Positions 26,343 to 35,987 of a stretch of DNA of 64,000 nucleotides are shown one piece after another; the first letter of the stretch is position 1; every line of letters starts with the position of its first letter. This stretch comes from Bacteroidota bacterium (GTDB taxonomy: Bacteria > Bacteroidota > Bacteroidia > Bacteroidales > VadinHA17): NCBI GenBank assembly GCA_029547705.1, contig JAKPOU010000001.1, forward strand, positions 1-64,000, read 5' to 3'. The notes under the pieces are model-generated. The model did not search any database, had not been told where the DNA came from, and saw nothing but the letters and a program-made list of their open reading frames with translations. Position numbers and translations under genes: made by a program.

Positions 26343-26906
26343 ATGAGAAAGTTAATATTTTTAGGCGCTGCAGCACTTCTGATAAGTGCCGGTGTCACCG
26401 CACAGTCGTCAGAGCCTGAGAACCGGGTTAAGACCAAAAAAGAAATCAGGATTGAGGCCCGGCAGCAGGTAAGGGCAGATGAACAGGCACCGCAGACTGA
26501 CCCGTTAACGACCAGGAAACAGACAAGGGAACAGCTCAGGACGCAGGATCCGTCAGGTGATCCGATCATGCAGCAGACCCGTTCACGGGAAAAGATCCAT
26601 CAGCAGGCGCCGATTGGCGATCCGGCAATGAAACAGACCCGCTCACGGGAGAAGATACATCAGCCCGACCCGGAAGGCGGACAGGCCGGCAGGGCAAACA
26701 GGGCAGCCACATATGGGAAGAGACCCGGAGCAGCAGCAAACAAGAACCATAGCGGTAAAAGCCAGGCTGTTAACCCGCCGGCAAAGGCACCGGGCCAAAC
26801 CCGGGGACCGGCCATGCAGGCCAGACCAGCTGCCAAAATGCAGGGCTCCACAAAAGGTATCAGGACCCACCGGCCGGCAGGAAGAGGCAATGGGGCAGGC
26901 CGCTGA
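26343..26906 (+). CDS. Small secreted Gln/Arg-rich protein with a duplicated 20-residue repeat
   Basis: No recognised family. The 187-residue product has a signal peptide (LIFLGAAALLISAGVTAQ), a charged Arg/Gln/Lys/Glu-rich segment, and two nearly identical 20-residue repeats (GDPxMxQTRSREKIHQ, residues about 72-111). A disordered basic Gly/Ala/Pro/Arg-rich tail ends RPAGRGNGAGR. It resembles the protein at 22782 in size, signal peptide, composition and C-terminal end, so the two are probably paralogues or functional equivalents. It follows the kinase by 74 bases and might have its own promoter in that gap. Function unknown. Confidence 0.7.
   Translation: MRKLIFLGAAALLISAGVTAQSSEPENRVKTKKEIRIEARQQVRADEQAPQTDPLTTRKQTREQLRTQDPSGDPIMQQTRSREKIHQQAPIGDPAMKQTRSREKIHQPDPEGGQAGRANRAATYGKRPGAAANKNHSGKSQAVNPPAKAPGQTRGPAMQARPAAKMQGSTKGIRTHRPAGRGNGAGR
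26557..26676 (+). repeat. Two tandem 60-bp coding repeats
   Basis: Units at about 26557-26616 and 26617-26676 share most bases (tccg…atg at 26561 and 26621, cagaccc, cacggga, cagc). Differences are mostly synonymous, so the repeat is kept at the protein level. Confidence 0.75.
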
Positions 26907-27060
26907 AACCTTCAACCGCAGACTCTCCAACAGGATAAACCAGCCGGGGGAAATAGTAACTCCGGAAAAGGATAATTCGTCAGAGAAAAATTCTTTATTA
27001 TTATGAAAAGAGGAAATAATTTGTAAATTCATATCGGACAAATAAGAGATATAACCGCAT

Positions 27061-29484
27061 ATGCGCCTCAGAATGTTTGCTTTTTTGATCCTGCAGATCA
27101 TTGCACTGCAGGTTCCGGCACAAAAAGTGACAGTCAGCGGTTATATCAGTGATGCCGGAAGCGGAGAACGCATGATAGGCGCCGCTGTATACGAAAAAAC
27201 TTCACTGACCGGCAGTACTTCCAATAACTATGGCTTTTACAGTCTTCAGCTTCCCCGGGGCGATCAGGAAATAATTGTTTCATACCTTGGATATGAACAG
27301 GAAAGCGTCCTGGTAAATCTGACCTCGGATACAATTATAAATTTTAACCTGGAACAGTCTGTCAGGGAACTGGAAACAGTAACCATCACAGCATACGGGA
27401 GTCAGAATAAAATCAAAAGCTCCGTTGTCAGCATGATTGACATCCCGATAGAAAAATTCAGAATGATGCCTGTTCTTCTGGGCGAGGCTGATGTTCTGAA
27501 AATTATCCAGTTACTTCCGGGTGTGCAGTCTGGCACGGAAGGTTCTGCCGGAATATATGTAAGGGGCGGAGGACCCGACCAGAATCTTTTCCTCCTTGAT
27601 GGTGTGCCGGTATACAATGCCAGTCACCTTTTCGGCTTCATGTCAGTTTTCAATCCCGATGCCGTAAAATCCGTTCAGCTGTATAAGGGAGGATTCCCGG
27701 CAAGGTATGGCGAACGGCTTTCTTCAGTGGTTGATATCCGCACCAGGGAAGGAAATGAAAAGGAGTTTCACGGCAGCCTCTCCGTCGGTCTTATCGCATC
27801 AAAATTTACTGCAGAAGGACCGATTGTGAAAGACAAAACATCGTTTATCATTTCCGGAAGACGCACTTATGCTGATATACTGGCACAACCGTTTATAGCC
27901 ATGGGCAACAAGGATCCCAATTATAAGTCTAACGGGGGTTATTTTTTCTACGATCTGAATGCCAAGATAAATCACAAATTCTCTGAAAAAAGCCGCCTCT
28001 ATCTGAGTTCTTACCTTGGAAAGGATAAGGCATATCTCAGATATAAAGACACACCTGATTATTATGAGGATGATGGCCATAAATATGAATATACCGACAG
28101 GATCGGCATGGGATGGGGAAACATCATTACTTCCCTGAGATGGAACCTTCTGATAAGCAACAAAATTTTCAGCAACTCTACCCTTACCTACAGTAATTAC
28201 AAGTTTGACGTGACCACTGAATACCTGACCAGGGATATTACCGCCAAAATGAAATATCATGACTACTTCAGGTATTTTTCAGGTATTGAGGATATTGGTG
28301 TAAAAACTGACTTTGATTACTATCCCGGGGCAAACCATACGGTCAGATTCGGTGCAGGCTATACCTATCACCATTTCAAACCCGGTGTTACAAGGATCAG
28401 TTTCAGCGCAAGCGATCTGGCAGGCGGCATAGACACCACATTCGGCGATCAGAAGATCTATGCCGGTGAATTGATTGCCTATGCGGAAGATGATTTCGAC
28501 ATCACAGCACGCATTAAAATCAATGCCGGATTAAGGCTGTCACTTCTCAATGTTCAGGATGCCGGCTATTTATCCCTGCAGCCAAGGGTATCATTACGCT
28601 TCCTTGCAACAGACGATCTGTCATTCAAGGCTTCATACAGCAGAATGACACAGTTTGTCCACCTGCTGACCACATCATCCGTCAGTCTTCCGACTGACCT
28701 CTGGCTTCCGGTAACAAGAAAATTCAGACCACCCCTGTCCGATCAGATTGCTGTGGGTTCGTATTTCCGCCTGCCCTGGCAGCTTGACATGACCATTGAA
28801 GGGTTTTACAAATCAATGGATTATCTGATAGAATACAGGGAAGGAGCCTCTTTCACCGGTTCAGCCACGGGTTGGGAATCAAAAGTTGTAAACGGTAAGG
28901 GATGGGCATACGGAGTGGAATTTCTGATTGAAAAAAGCCTGGGAAAAACTAGCGGCTGGATCGGCTATACCCTGTCAAAAACGCTCAGGAAGTTCGATGA
29001 GCTTAACTTCGGGAGAACCTTCCCGGCAAAATACGACCGCAGGCATGATGTCAGCATTGCACTGACCCATAAATTCAATGAAAGGATTGATATAGGTTCA
29101 GTATGGATTTATGGCTCGGGCAATGCGGTCACCCTCGGTATTATGGAATATTCACCGATGGATTATTTCATTCCCCGGTACTTCAGGGACGAAAAGATCA
29201 CCGAGTTCCCTTACCGTAATAATTACAGGGCCCCTGCATATCACCGCCTGGATCTGTCACTTAACCTTCACAAGAAAAAAAATAAGGGGATACGTACCTG
29301 GAACTTTGCCATATACAATGTTTACAACAGGAGAAATCCCTTCTTCATATTCTGGGATGATGAGTATTTTGAAGAAGCTGATCCCTTCAATCCGGGAATG
29401 ACTGTTACTACCGCCAGACCGGTGCTGAAAAAAGCCAGTCTCTTCCCGATCATTCCATCAGTAACCTATTCCTTTATTTTCTGA
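27061..29484 (+). CDS. TonB-dependent receptor of the DUF4249-partner type
   Basis: An 807-residue outer-membrane receptor with a signal peptide (LILQIIALQVPAQ), a CarboxypepD_reg-like domain (VSGYISDAGSGERMIGAAVY, residues 22-105), a plug (VKIIQLLPG-like segment, VRGGGPDQNLFLLDGVPVYN, to about 250) and a barrel. It is shorter than SusC proteins and lacks the EVIVVGYGTQ signature, matching the receptor class that pairs with DUF4249 lipoproteins. The DUF4249 gene follows 11 bases later. The ligand is unknown. A mild match to TAnTTTG lies upstream (27018-27024), but the gap from the Gln/Arg-rich gene is only 154 bases, so read-through from that unit is possible. Confidence 0.88.
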   Translation: MRLRMFAFLILQIIALQVPAQKVTVSGYISDAGSGERMIGAAVYEKTSLTGSTSNNYGFYSLQLPRGDQEIIVSYLGYEQESVLVNLTSDTIINFNLEQSVRELETVTITAYGSQNKIKSSVVSMIDIPIEKFRMMPVLLGEADVLKIIQLLPGVQSGTEGSAGIYVRGGGPDQNLFLLDGVPVYNASHLFGFMSVFNPDAVKSVQLYKGGFPARYGERLSSVVDIRTREGNEKEFHGSLSVGLIASKFTAEGPIVKDKTSFIISGRRTYADILAQPFIAMGNKDPNYKSNGGYFFYDLNAKINHKFSEKSRLYLSSYLGKDKAYLRYKDTPDYYEDDGHKYEYTDRIGMGWGNIITSLRWNLLISNKIFSNSTLTYSNYKFDVTTEYLTRDITAKMKYHDYFRYFSGIEDIGVKTDFDYYPGANHTVRFGAGYTYHHFKPGVTRISFSASDLAGGIDTTFGDQKIYAGELIAYAEDDFDITARIKINAGLRLSLLNVQDAGYLSLQPRVSLRFLATDDLSFKASYSRMTQFVHLLTTSSVSLPTDLWLPVTRKFRPPLSDQIAVGSYFRLPWQLDMTIEGFYKSMDYLIEYREGASFTGSATGWESKVVNGKGWAYGVEFLIEKSLGKTSGWIGYTLSKTLRKFDELNFGRTFPAKYDRRHDVSIALTHKFNERIDIGSVWIYGSGNAVTLGIMEYSPMDYFIPRYFRDEKITEFPYRNNYRAPAYHRLDLSLNLHKKKNKGIRTWNFAIYNVYNRRNPFFIFWDDEYFEEADPFNPGMTVTTARPVLKKASLFPIIPSVTYSFIF

Positions 29485-29495
29485 ATACTGAACAA

Positions 29496-30521
29496 ATGAA
29501 AAGAATACTCATATTTCTGATTGTATCTGTTCCCATTCTGCTGACAAGCCGGTCATGCATCGATACAATTGATTTCAGGGGTAAGGAAATGGAATCAAAG
29601 ATAGTTATGTATTCACTGCTACAGCCCGACAGTACAATCAAAGCCTTCCTGTCATTCAGCAGAACATTGTTCGGGAATACATCCCCGCAGCAACAGATAA
29701 CAAATGCTGTTGTAAAACTGTACCGTGACGGTGAGTTTATTGAAACCCTGACTTATGTTCCGCCTTCCGTACAAACGTGGTATCCGGAACCAACACCTTT
29801 TTCAGAATATGTTTCCGCCGGAGAAACAAAACCGCTTCCCGGAAGTGTTTACAGGATTGTTGCAGAGATTCCCGGCTTTAAAACAGCAGCTGGTTCGGCC
29901 AGCCTTCCCGGTATAGTGCCGATAGAGGGAATAGATACCGTATCATATACCCGTGATGAATTTTATATGTATCTGGGAATAAAAACCAGGTTCACCGATC
30001 CTGCCGGCAAAGATAATTTCTACATGATTTCAGGTTACCAGAAAACCGGTTACTATTCCGGAAATCCGTATCAGCCCTGGAATCCGGAAATACCTGTAAG
30101 AGTCTTTGAATATGAAATGGATATCAATGCTGACGATGAGCCTCTGATATACCCTTTCATGAATGATGACATCTTTAACATTTATCCCTATAATTACTTC
30201 AATGTCTTCAGTGATGAAATGATTCCGGGAAAGGGGTATGAACTTAATCTTAAAACCGACTACAGAAAAGTTGACACTACTTATTACGAATTTTTCCATC
30301 CCACTGTTATACTGCAATCAATAAGTGAGGATCTTTACCTTTATCTGCTTTCCTTTTCAAAATATCTTGACAGTTATGATGATTTTTTCTCCGAACCGGT
30401 ACTTGTTTATACAAATGTGGAAAACGGGCTGGGTGTGGTCGGAGCAATTAACAGTTCAAAGATGACTGTTGAAATAGGAAAATACCCGGTTGACGGCATA
30501 TTGTATTCATACGGCGACTAA
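29496..30521 (+). CDS. DUF4249 family lipoprotein
   Basis: A 341-residue lipoprotein with lipobox TSRSC (about C21) and a DUF4249 domain over most of its length: an N-terminal beta domain (KIVMYSLLQPDSTIKAFLSFSRTLFG), a middle (PGSVYRIVAEIPGFKTAAGSA) and the C-terminal helix-rich part (ISEDLYLYLLSFSKYLDSYDDFFSEPV…VENGLGVVGA). DUF4249 proteins are encoded next to TonB receptors and are thought to act as SusD-like surface partners. It is the second gene of the pair and is followed by an intrinsic terminator. Confidence 0.85.
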   Translation: MKRILIFLIVSVPILLTSRSCIDTIDFRGKEMESKIVMYSLLQPDSTIKAFLSFSRTLFGNTSPQQQITNAVVKLYRDGEFIETLTYVPPSVQTWYPEPTPFSEYVSAGETKPLPGSVYRIVAEIPGFKTAAGSASLPGIVPIEGIDTVSYTRDEFYMYLGIKTRFTDPAGKDNFYMISGYQKTGYYSGNPYQPWNPEIPVRVFEYEMDINADDEPLIYPFMNDDIFNIYPYNYFNVFSDEMIPGKGYELNLKTDYRKVDTTYYEFFHPTVILQSISEDLYLYLLSFSKYLDSYDDFFSEPVLVYTNVENGLGVVGAINSSKMTVEIGKYPVDGILYSYGD

Positions 30522-30540
30522 ACGGCAGAAACCGTTTTTT
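30520..30540 (+). terminator. Intrinsic terminator after the DUF4249 gene
   Basis: AAACGG (30520-30525) pairs with CCGTTT (30532-30537), loop cagaaa, running into six T's (30535-30540). It begins within the DUF4249 stop codon and ends at the convergent permease stop. Confidence 0.65.
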
Positions 30541-31961
30541 CAGTCATGAGGCCTGGCTGAAGCCCGCTTTCCGTTTCTTCTGCGAAAAAGGAAATATACC
30601 GGTACGCCCGTCATTATGAGAAAAAGACCTATCAGGGCCTCACGGGGCCTTGTAATGAAGGTATTGACAAACAGTCCGGCACAAAACAGAACAAATAATG
30701 CCGGCACAAGCGGGTAACCCCATACCTTGTACGGCCGGAAGGCATCCGGCATCCTGTAACGGAGTATAAAAACCCCTGCAGCCATTGCCCCGTAGAATAT
30801 ATAAACGGCAAAGACAAGCATGTCGGTCAGCTGGTCAAAGTTCCCCGAGAGAACCAGAACCGATGACCATATCCCCTGCCAGAGCAGTGAATTACCAGGC
30901 ACATTCCGGCTGTTGAGCTTCCCGATGGCTGTAAAGAAAAGCCCTTCACGCGACATTGCGTAGTAAGGTCTTGAACCTGTCAGTATACTGGCATTGAGGC
31001 AGCCCAGGGTTGTTACAAGTATAAGCAGAGACATCAGGAATATTCCGGATGATCCCCCGACCCTTCCCGCCATCTCAATGGCAGCAACCTGATTACCCGC
31101 TTCATGAACACTGACGAGTTCAGGAACTGACATAACCGCGAGGTAGGAATAATTGACAAGAAGATAGATTATTGTCACTGAAAAAACACCAATAATAATT
31201 CCTTTCGGAACATTTCGCCTGGCATTCTTTATTTCGCCTCCGATAAATCCTGCCGATACCCATCCCTGATAGGCCCAGAAAGCCGCCAGCATGGCTGTCA
31301 TGAAAGACGAAACGCTTACCCGGCTTTCCTTCATGCTGCCGAAATCAATAATTTCTGAAGGCCTCCCGGAAGCATTGGCCAGACCGGATACCACAATCAG
31401 CGCCAGACCGGCACATACAACAAAGAAGAGAACCTTGTTAACGCGGGATCCGCTTTTCAGTCCCGAAATATTGAGAAAAGTCAGCCCCATAATAAGCAAG
31501 ATCGCAGTAATCTTTATCCCGAAATCACGGAAGGGGTAGAAAATTCCTCCGATACCCGCGTCCTGTAATGAGGGGAATAACTCCGGAAGAGGAACAATAC
31601 TGTTTAATGACTGGACAAAGACGTAAGCCAGGGAAGAAATGGCAGCCGACTGGATCACAGTGAACAGGGTCCAGCCATACAGAAAGGAGAAAAAGGGATT
31701 GTAGATCTTTCTGAGATAGACAAACTCCCCTCCTGTGTCAGCCAGCATTCCGGCCAGTTCGGCATTGCTCAGGGCTCCGAAGAGAGTAATCACTCCGGCA
31801 GCAGCCCATGCCAGGAGAATCCAGGCGGACGACTCCAGGCCGGCAGCCATCGGTGCTATCTTTTTGTACACGCCTGAACCGATGATATTGGCAAAGACGA
31901 AAATTATAACATAACCCAGTCCGAGTGTCCCGGACAGACTTCGCTGATTACTCATTGGCAC
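30540..31961 (-). CDS. APC-superfamily amino acid permease
   Basis: A 473-residue inner-membrane transporter with about 12 hydrophobic segments. The first helix carries the family motif (VIIFVFANIIGSGVYKKI), where the unwound Gly-Ser-Gly binds the substrate backbone. Conserved segments (EFVYLRKIYNPFFSFLYGW and AFWAYQGWVSAGFIGGEIKNARRNVPKGI) fit the LAT/APC subgroup that exchanges neutral or basic amino acids. Which amino acid is carried cannot be read from sequence. It is monocistronic, convergent with the DUF4249 gene. Confidence 0.88.
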   Translation of the reverse strand: MPMSNQRSLSGTLGLGYVIIFVFANIIGSGVYKKIAPMAAGLESSAWILLAWAAAGVITLFGALSNAELAGMLADTGGEFVYLRKIYNPFFSFLYGWTLFTVIQSAAISSLAYVFVQSLNSIVPLPELFPSLQDAGIGGIFYPFRDFGIKITAILLIMGLTFLNISGLKSGSRVNKVLFFVVCAGLALIVVSGLANASGRPSEIIDFGSMKESRVSVSSFMTAMLAAFWAYQGWVSAGFIGGEIKNARRNVPKGIIIGVFSVTIIYLLVNYSYLAVMSVPELVSVHEAGNQVAAIEMAGRVGGSSGIFLMSLLILVTTLGCLNASILTGSRPYYAMSREGLFFTAIGKLNSRNVPGNSLLWQGIWSSVLVLSGNFDQLTDMLVFAVYIFYGAMAAGVFILRYRMPDAFRPYKVWGYPLVPALFVLFCAGLFVNTFITRPREALIGLFLIMTGVPVYFLFRRRNGKRASARPHD

Positions 31962-32222
31962 CGGTAATCCGGAATTTTAATTGACCAAATTAAGAAAAAA
32001 GTTGAATGAGGATTATGCTCTGATCCTACAGTACTGATTGATGGCAATATTATTTTTTGACAAATGAAGAAAAAAAGATAGTTTTAGCGCACCAAAAGAC
32101 GAAGGCAGACTAATCCATACATGTAAATGGTCCGCCGGAATTCATGGTGCCGGATGAACAGGATATTCTTTCCCACCGGGGAAATCAGGCTTCATTGACA
32201 AACAGGATAAAGAAAATAAGTT

Positions 32223-32975
32223 ATGATCAGTTTTTTACAGATTTTATTGATATTGCTTCTCAGGGCCGGTTGTTCACAGTTTATTCAGCAGGCAGAGCAG
32301 CAGGCCGGGCAAGTGGAGTATAGCTATCTGGTAAGACAGGCAGATCGCACACCGCAGATAAATGCAGTGTGGGGCAAGAAATTCTGGAACAGGGCAGAAA
32401 AGACAAGTCTGAAGAATTATATGGGAGATTATCCGTCTCATTTCCCAAAAACCCAGGTAAGAGTGAAATATGATGAGAATTATATTTATGTGACTTTTCG
32501 CGTAAAAGACAACTATGTCAAAGCAGTGGCCACCCAAACCAATGGGAGGGTGTTTCAGGACAGCTGTGTTGAATTCTTTTTCACCCCCGGTCCTGATGTG
32601 AGCAGAGGATATTTCAACCTGGAAACAAACTGTAAGGGTGTTTTTCTGTTTCAGTACAAGAACAGCAATAACAAACAGGCCTTTGTCGCCCTTGATGATG
32701 CCCGGCAGATAGAGATCTCGCATTCCCTGGAAGAAAATGTTGAAAATGAAATCACAAAGCCTCTGACCTGGATCATTGAATACCGTATTCCCTTTTCTGT
32801 TCTTTCAAAATATATGGAAGTGGATATTCCCGGACCCGGAGTTCAGTGGAGAGCCAATTTTTACAAATGTGCTGATATGACTTCCCATCCGCACTGGCTC
32901 ACATGGGCACCTGTCGATTTTCTAAAGCCTAGTTTTCACCGTCCGGAATTCTTTGGCTGGCTGAATTTTGAATAA
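32223..32975 (+). CDS. CBM9-like carbohydrate-binding lipoprotein
   Basis: A 250-residue lipoprotein (lipobox RAGC, LLLRAGCSQ) whose body is a carbohydrate-binding family 9-like (DUF1083-type) beta-sandwich: INAVWGKKFWNRAEKT, the central VRVKYDENYIYVTFRVKDNYVKA, VFQDSCVEFFFTPG and NLETNCKG. A C-terminal segment includes WIIEYRIPF and WRANFYKCADMT. In this family such modules bind sugars or cofactors, or occur in enzymes attacking side groups. Here it stands alone without a catalytic domain. No operon partner is close (138 bases to the next gene). Confidence 0.8.
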   Translation: MISFLQILLILLLRAGCSQFIQQAEQQAGQVEYSYLVRQADRTPQINAVWGKKFWNRAEKTSLKNYMGDYPSHFPKTQVRVKYDENYIYVTFRVKDNYVKAVATQTNGRVFQDSCVEFFFTPGPDVSRGYFNLETNCKGVFLFQYKNSNNKQAFVALDDARQIEISHSLEENVENEITKPLTWIIEYRIPFSVLSKYMEVDIPGPGVQWRANFYKCADMTSHPHWLTWAPVDFLKPSFHRPEFFGWLNFE

Positions 32976-33113
32976 AAGGCTCAAGGGAGAGTCCCGGAAC
33001 TGTTTATCTGGGTAAAAACACCACCGGCAAGGTGGTTAAAATACCTCTTTTCAGGATATGGGAGCCCAAAGGCTAAGGCATTTGTATATTTTTGATATAC
33101 TAAACTCATTGCT

Positions 33114-34406
33114 ATGCTTTCACTGACACTCCTGGCAAGCTTCTGCCTTCTTTTCCCTGCATTTCTTATCTGGCTTACAAAGAAATATTCGTTTTTTAAA
33201 AAGATAGGAGCCATTGTGCTGGCCTATGCCACGGGGATTCTTATTGCAAATATCGGCATACTGCCGAAAAGCAGCGATGCCTACCAGCAGGCCACCATAG
33301 GTCAGGACCGGGCATACATCCCGAAGACTGAGCTCCATGAGATGGCAGAAGCAGGAATACTGTCAAGAAGTGATGTGAGATACAACGGTATTGCCATGAT
33401 TCAGGACAGTATGCAGAGTGCCCTGGTTCTGCTTGCCATACCTCTTATACTCTTTTCCCTGAATGTCAGAAGATGGCTTAGATTCTCAGGCAAGGGATTT
33501 CTCTCCATGCTCCTGGCCCTGATTTCAATTATTACAGTCGTTGTCACGGGTTATCTGATCTTCAGGGACAGGGTTGAGGAGGCGGAAAAAATAGGAGGAA
33601 TGCTGGTCGGTCTTTATACCGGAGGATCAGTAAACCTGGCCTCAATAGCACTTGCACTTAACGTTGATCCGCATGCCTTTGTCATGACCAATACTTACGA
33701 CATGATAGTCGGTGCCCTGTTGATATTCTTCTTCATCACTGCCGGGCCGGCCTTTTTCAGATTATTCCTGCCGCCCTTCGAAGCGCCTGTAAGCACAAGG
33801 GTTCAGAAGGCAGCAGCTGATGATATAGACAGGCAGCTGACAGAAGATTTTGACGACTATTCAGGGATATTCAGCCGGGATGTCATTATACCACTGCTGA
33901 GAGCCATCGGACTGTCCCTGATTATCCTGGCAATGGGACTTGCCGTCAGCTTCCTTTTTCCCACAGTGCCGATGACAATATCGGTGATACTGACCATTAC
34001 CACACTGGGCGTGGCAGCCTCTTTCATCAGACCGGTACGGGAAATCAAAAAGACCTTTCAGCTTGGTATGTACTTCATTGTGGCTTTCTCCATTGTCATT
34101 GCCACCAGATGCGACCTGTCCATTATTTTCCAGGCGAAATACCTTAATCTCCTGTATTTTGTAAGCTATGTTGTATTTGGCTCCCTCTTCCTGCATCTCC
34201 TTCTTTCATGGATATTCAGGGTTCCTGCCGAAGACTACATGATTACCACCACCGGTTTTGTGTATTCACCACCCTTTGTACCGATGGTGGCTGCAGCCCT
34301 GAAAAACAGGGATATCATCCTCACCGGACTTGCCACCGGTATGATAGGATGGATCATAGGCAACTATATAGGTGTAGCTTTCGGCATGTGGCTCGACAAG
34401 CTTTAA
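33114..34406 (+). CDS. DUF819 family membrane protein
   Basis: A 430-residue inner-membrane protein with about 11-12 hydrophobic helices. It belongs to the DUF819 family by its conserved segments (GGMLVGLYTGGSVNLASIALALNV and MTNTYDMIVGALL in the middle, and TTTGFVYSPPFVPMVAAALKNRDIILTGLATGMIGWIIGNYIG at the end). The function is not established. The inverted-repeat layout and the Gly/Ser-rich breaks suggest a secondary transporter. A -7-like octamer (TATTTTTG, 33087-33094) lies 19 bases before the ATG. The gene is convergent with the M28 peptidase, with only 15 bases between stops. Confidence 0.82.
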   Translation: MLSLTLLASFCLLFPAFLIWLTKKYSFFKKIGAIVLAYATGILIANIGILPKSSDAYQQATIGQDRAYIPKTELHEMAEAGILSRSDVRYNGIAMIQDSMQSALVLLAIPLILFSLNVRRWLRFSGKGFLSMLLALISIITVVVTGYLIFRDRVEEAEKIGGMLVGLYTGGSVNLASIALALNVDPHAFVMTNTYDMIVGALLIFFFITAGPAFFRLFLPPFEAPVSTRVQKAAADDIDRQLTEDFDDYSGIFSRDVIIPLLRAIGLSLIILAMGLAVSFLFPTVPMTISVILTITTLGVAASFIRPVREIKKTFQLGMYFIVAFSIVIATRCDLSIIFQAKYLNLLYFVSYVVFGSLFLHLLLSWIFRVPAEDYMITTTGFVYSPPFVPMVAAALKNRDIILTGLATGMIGWIIGNYIGVAFGMWLDKL

Positions 34407-34421
34407 CAGGTACTATACAGT

Positions 34422-35987
34422 TTATTTCTTCTCTTCCGGCTCCAGGTAAAGTCCTTTCCTTGACAGCAGATGATCGAGGTTGGCCAGTCCGTAGACCACC
34501 ACGGCCGTCACCACCGAAGTATGTTCCTGGTATTCCGGAATGCTCTTGTCATATGTATCCCTCTCGGTATGCCAGATTTCCCCGTAATCGAAATTATAGC
34601 CCTTTGAGTCGGGGGTTTCAAACGAAAGGGTCGGGACTCCGTTCATGGCAAAATAGGCATGGTCGGAACTGCTTGCCGTTGTCGGCCTCGGACGGGGCGG
34701 ATTTGTATTCCTTGTCAGTCTGAAAGGAAAATCAGGATTAATACTGTTCAGGGGCTTGCATACTTTTTCAAAATCATTGTACATTGCGTCAGGGACAACG
34801 ATTCCGGATGCAACGGTTGGTCCGCCGTCACGGTTAAAATAATTGGAGATCCTGGGAAGCTTTTCCCTGTTTGTCTCCACCCAGTGTTTGGATCCCAGCA
34901 ATCCGAATTCCTCTGCCGCCCACAGGCAGGCAAGTATTGTCCTTTGCGGCCTGCCGCCGGCTGCCATTATCAGCCTGGCTGCTTCCATGACGGGCGTGGC
35001 TCCGGATCCGTCATCCACACCACCGGTTGCAACATCAAATGCATCCAGATGTCCTCCCATCATGACATATTCGTCGGGATAGCGCGTACCCCTGATGACT
35101 CCTATAACATTATGATATTTAACCGGACCCGGCTTGAAGTGATTGCGGATATCAAACTCGAGAAGAAAATAACGGCGTTCTTTTGCCATTTTTTCTATTA
35201 TGGCATACTGATCTTCATCAAGCTTAATATCACAAACTGTCGGCAGATTTTCAAATGTCATCCTGTCAAGGTTTTTCCTATCGTACAAGGCTCTTATAGG
35301 TACCGCTGATGACTGAATCACACCGAGAATGCCGGCTTCCCGCATCTCGCGGTAGAAAAGGGCCGGTTCTTCCTTTAAGGGATGCAATTCTTTCGGGGGC
35401 TTGCCGCGATTTGCAAAATTTTCAAACATTATTGCCCGGTTGATTTTACCTATCGAATCATTGTATACTATGACTTTTTCACGCGCAGAATCAGCTTTTT
35501 CGGAATAATCTATCGGCCAGCCGTCATTCTTGCCGCCGATAAGTACCCATGCTCCTTTCAGTGCTCCCTTCATACGTTCAAACTCATCACGGGTTTTAGG
35601 CTCAATAAGAACATGCCCCCTCTGAACACCTTTTGTTCCCGAGGTATATGAGGGAGTTGCAAAATGCAGTGTCATGCCGTTTTCCGAAAGCAGCCTGCCA
35701 AACCAGGGCCCCCTGTTGAATCCCACCGGAACACTGCCGGCCTCATCCATTATAACTTCCATGCCCCATTTCCGGAATTCGGAAGCGCACCACTGGGCTG
35801 CATTCGTATAGGCATCTGAACCGACAGGCCTGCCTCCGAATCTGTTTGTGATAACATCAAGATGGTGCATGGTCCGGTTGTCTGTCCTGCCAATTTCAAT
35901 AATTCTGTCAATAACCTTCGATTGCTGCGAATTACCGCTTAACATCAGCAATGAAAGCATCCAGAATACAAATAGTTTTTTGATCAT
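34422..35987 (-). CDS. Secreted M28-family zinc peptidase
   Basis: A 521-residue secreted metallopeptidase, likely an aminopeptidase or carboxypeptidase-Q type. After the signal peptide (FVFWMLSLLMLSGNSQ) comes a PA-like domain insert (about 95-200). The M28 core has zinc ligands H313/D315 (GGHLDAFD), D326 (GGVDDGSG), catalytic and metal-binding E359-E360 (WAAEEFG), and a late His (IWHTERDTYDK, about H473). It degrades peptides from the N-terminus in the periplasm or outside the cell. Monocistronic, facing the urea-transporter gene across a 331-bp divergent gap. Confidence 0.9.
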   Translation of the reverse strand: MIKKLFVFWMLSLLMLSGNSQQSKVIDRIIEIGRTDNRTMHHLDVITNRFGGRPVGSDAYTNAAQWCASEFRKWGMEVIMDEAGSVPVGFNRGPWFGRLLSENGMTLHFATPSYTSGTKGVQRGHVLIEPKTRDEFERMKGALKGAWVLIGGKNDGWPIDYSEKADSAREKVIVYNDSIGKINRAIMFENFANRGKPPKELHPLKEEPALFYREMREAGILGVIQSSAVPIRALYDRKNLDRMTFENLPTVCDIKLDEDQYAIIEKMAKERRYFLLEFDIRNHFKPGPVKYHNVIGVIRGTRYPDEYVMMGGHLDAFDVATGGVDDGSGATPVMEAARLIMAAGGRPQRTILACLWAAEEFGLLGSKHWVETNREKLPRISNYFNRDGGPTVASGIVVPDAMYNDFEKVCKPLNSINPDFPFRLTRNTNPPRPRPTTASSSDHAYFAMNGVPTLSFETPDSKGYNFDYGEIWHTERDTYDKSIPEYQEHTSVVTAVVVYGLANLDHLLSRKGLYLEPEEKK

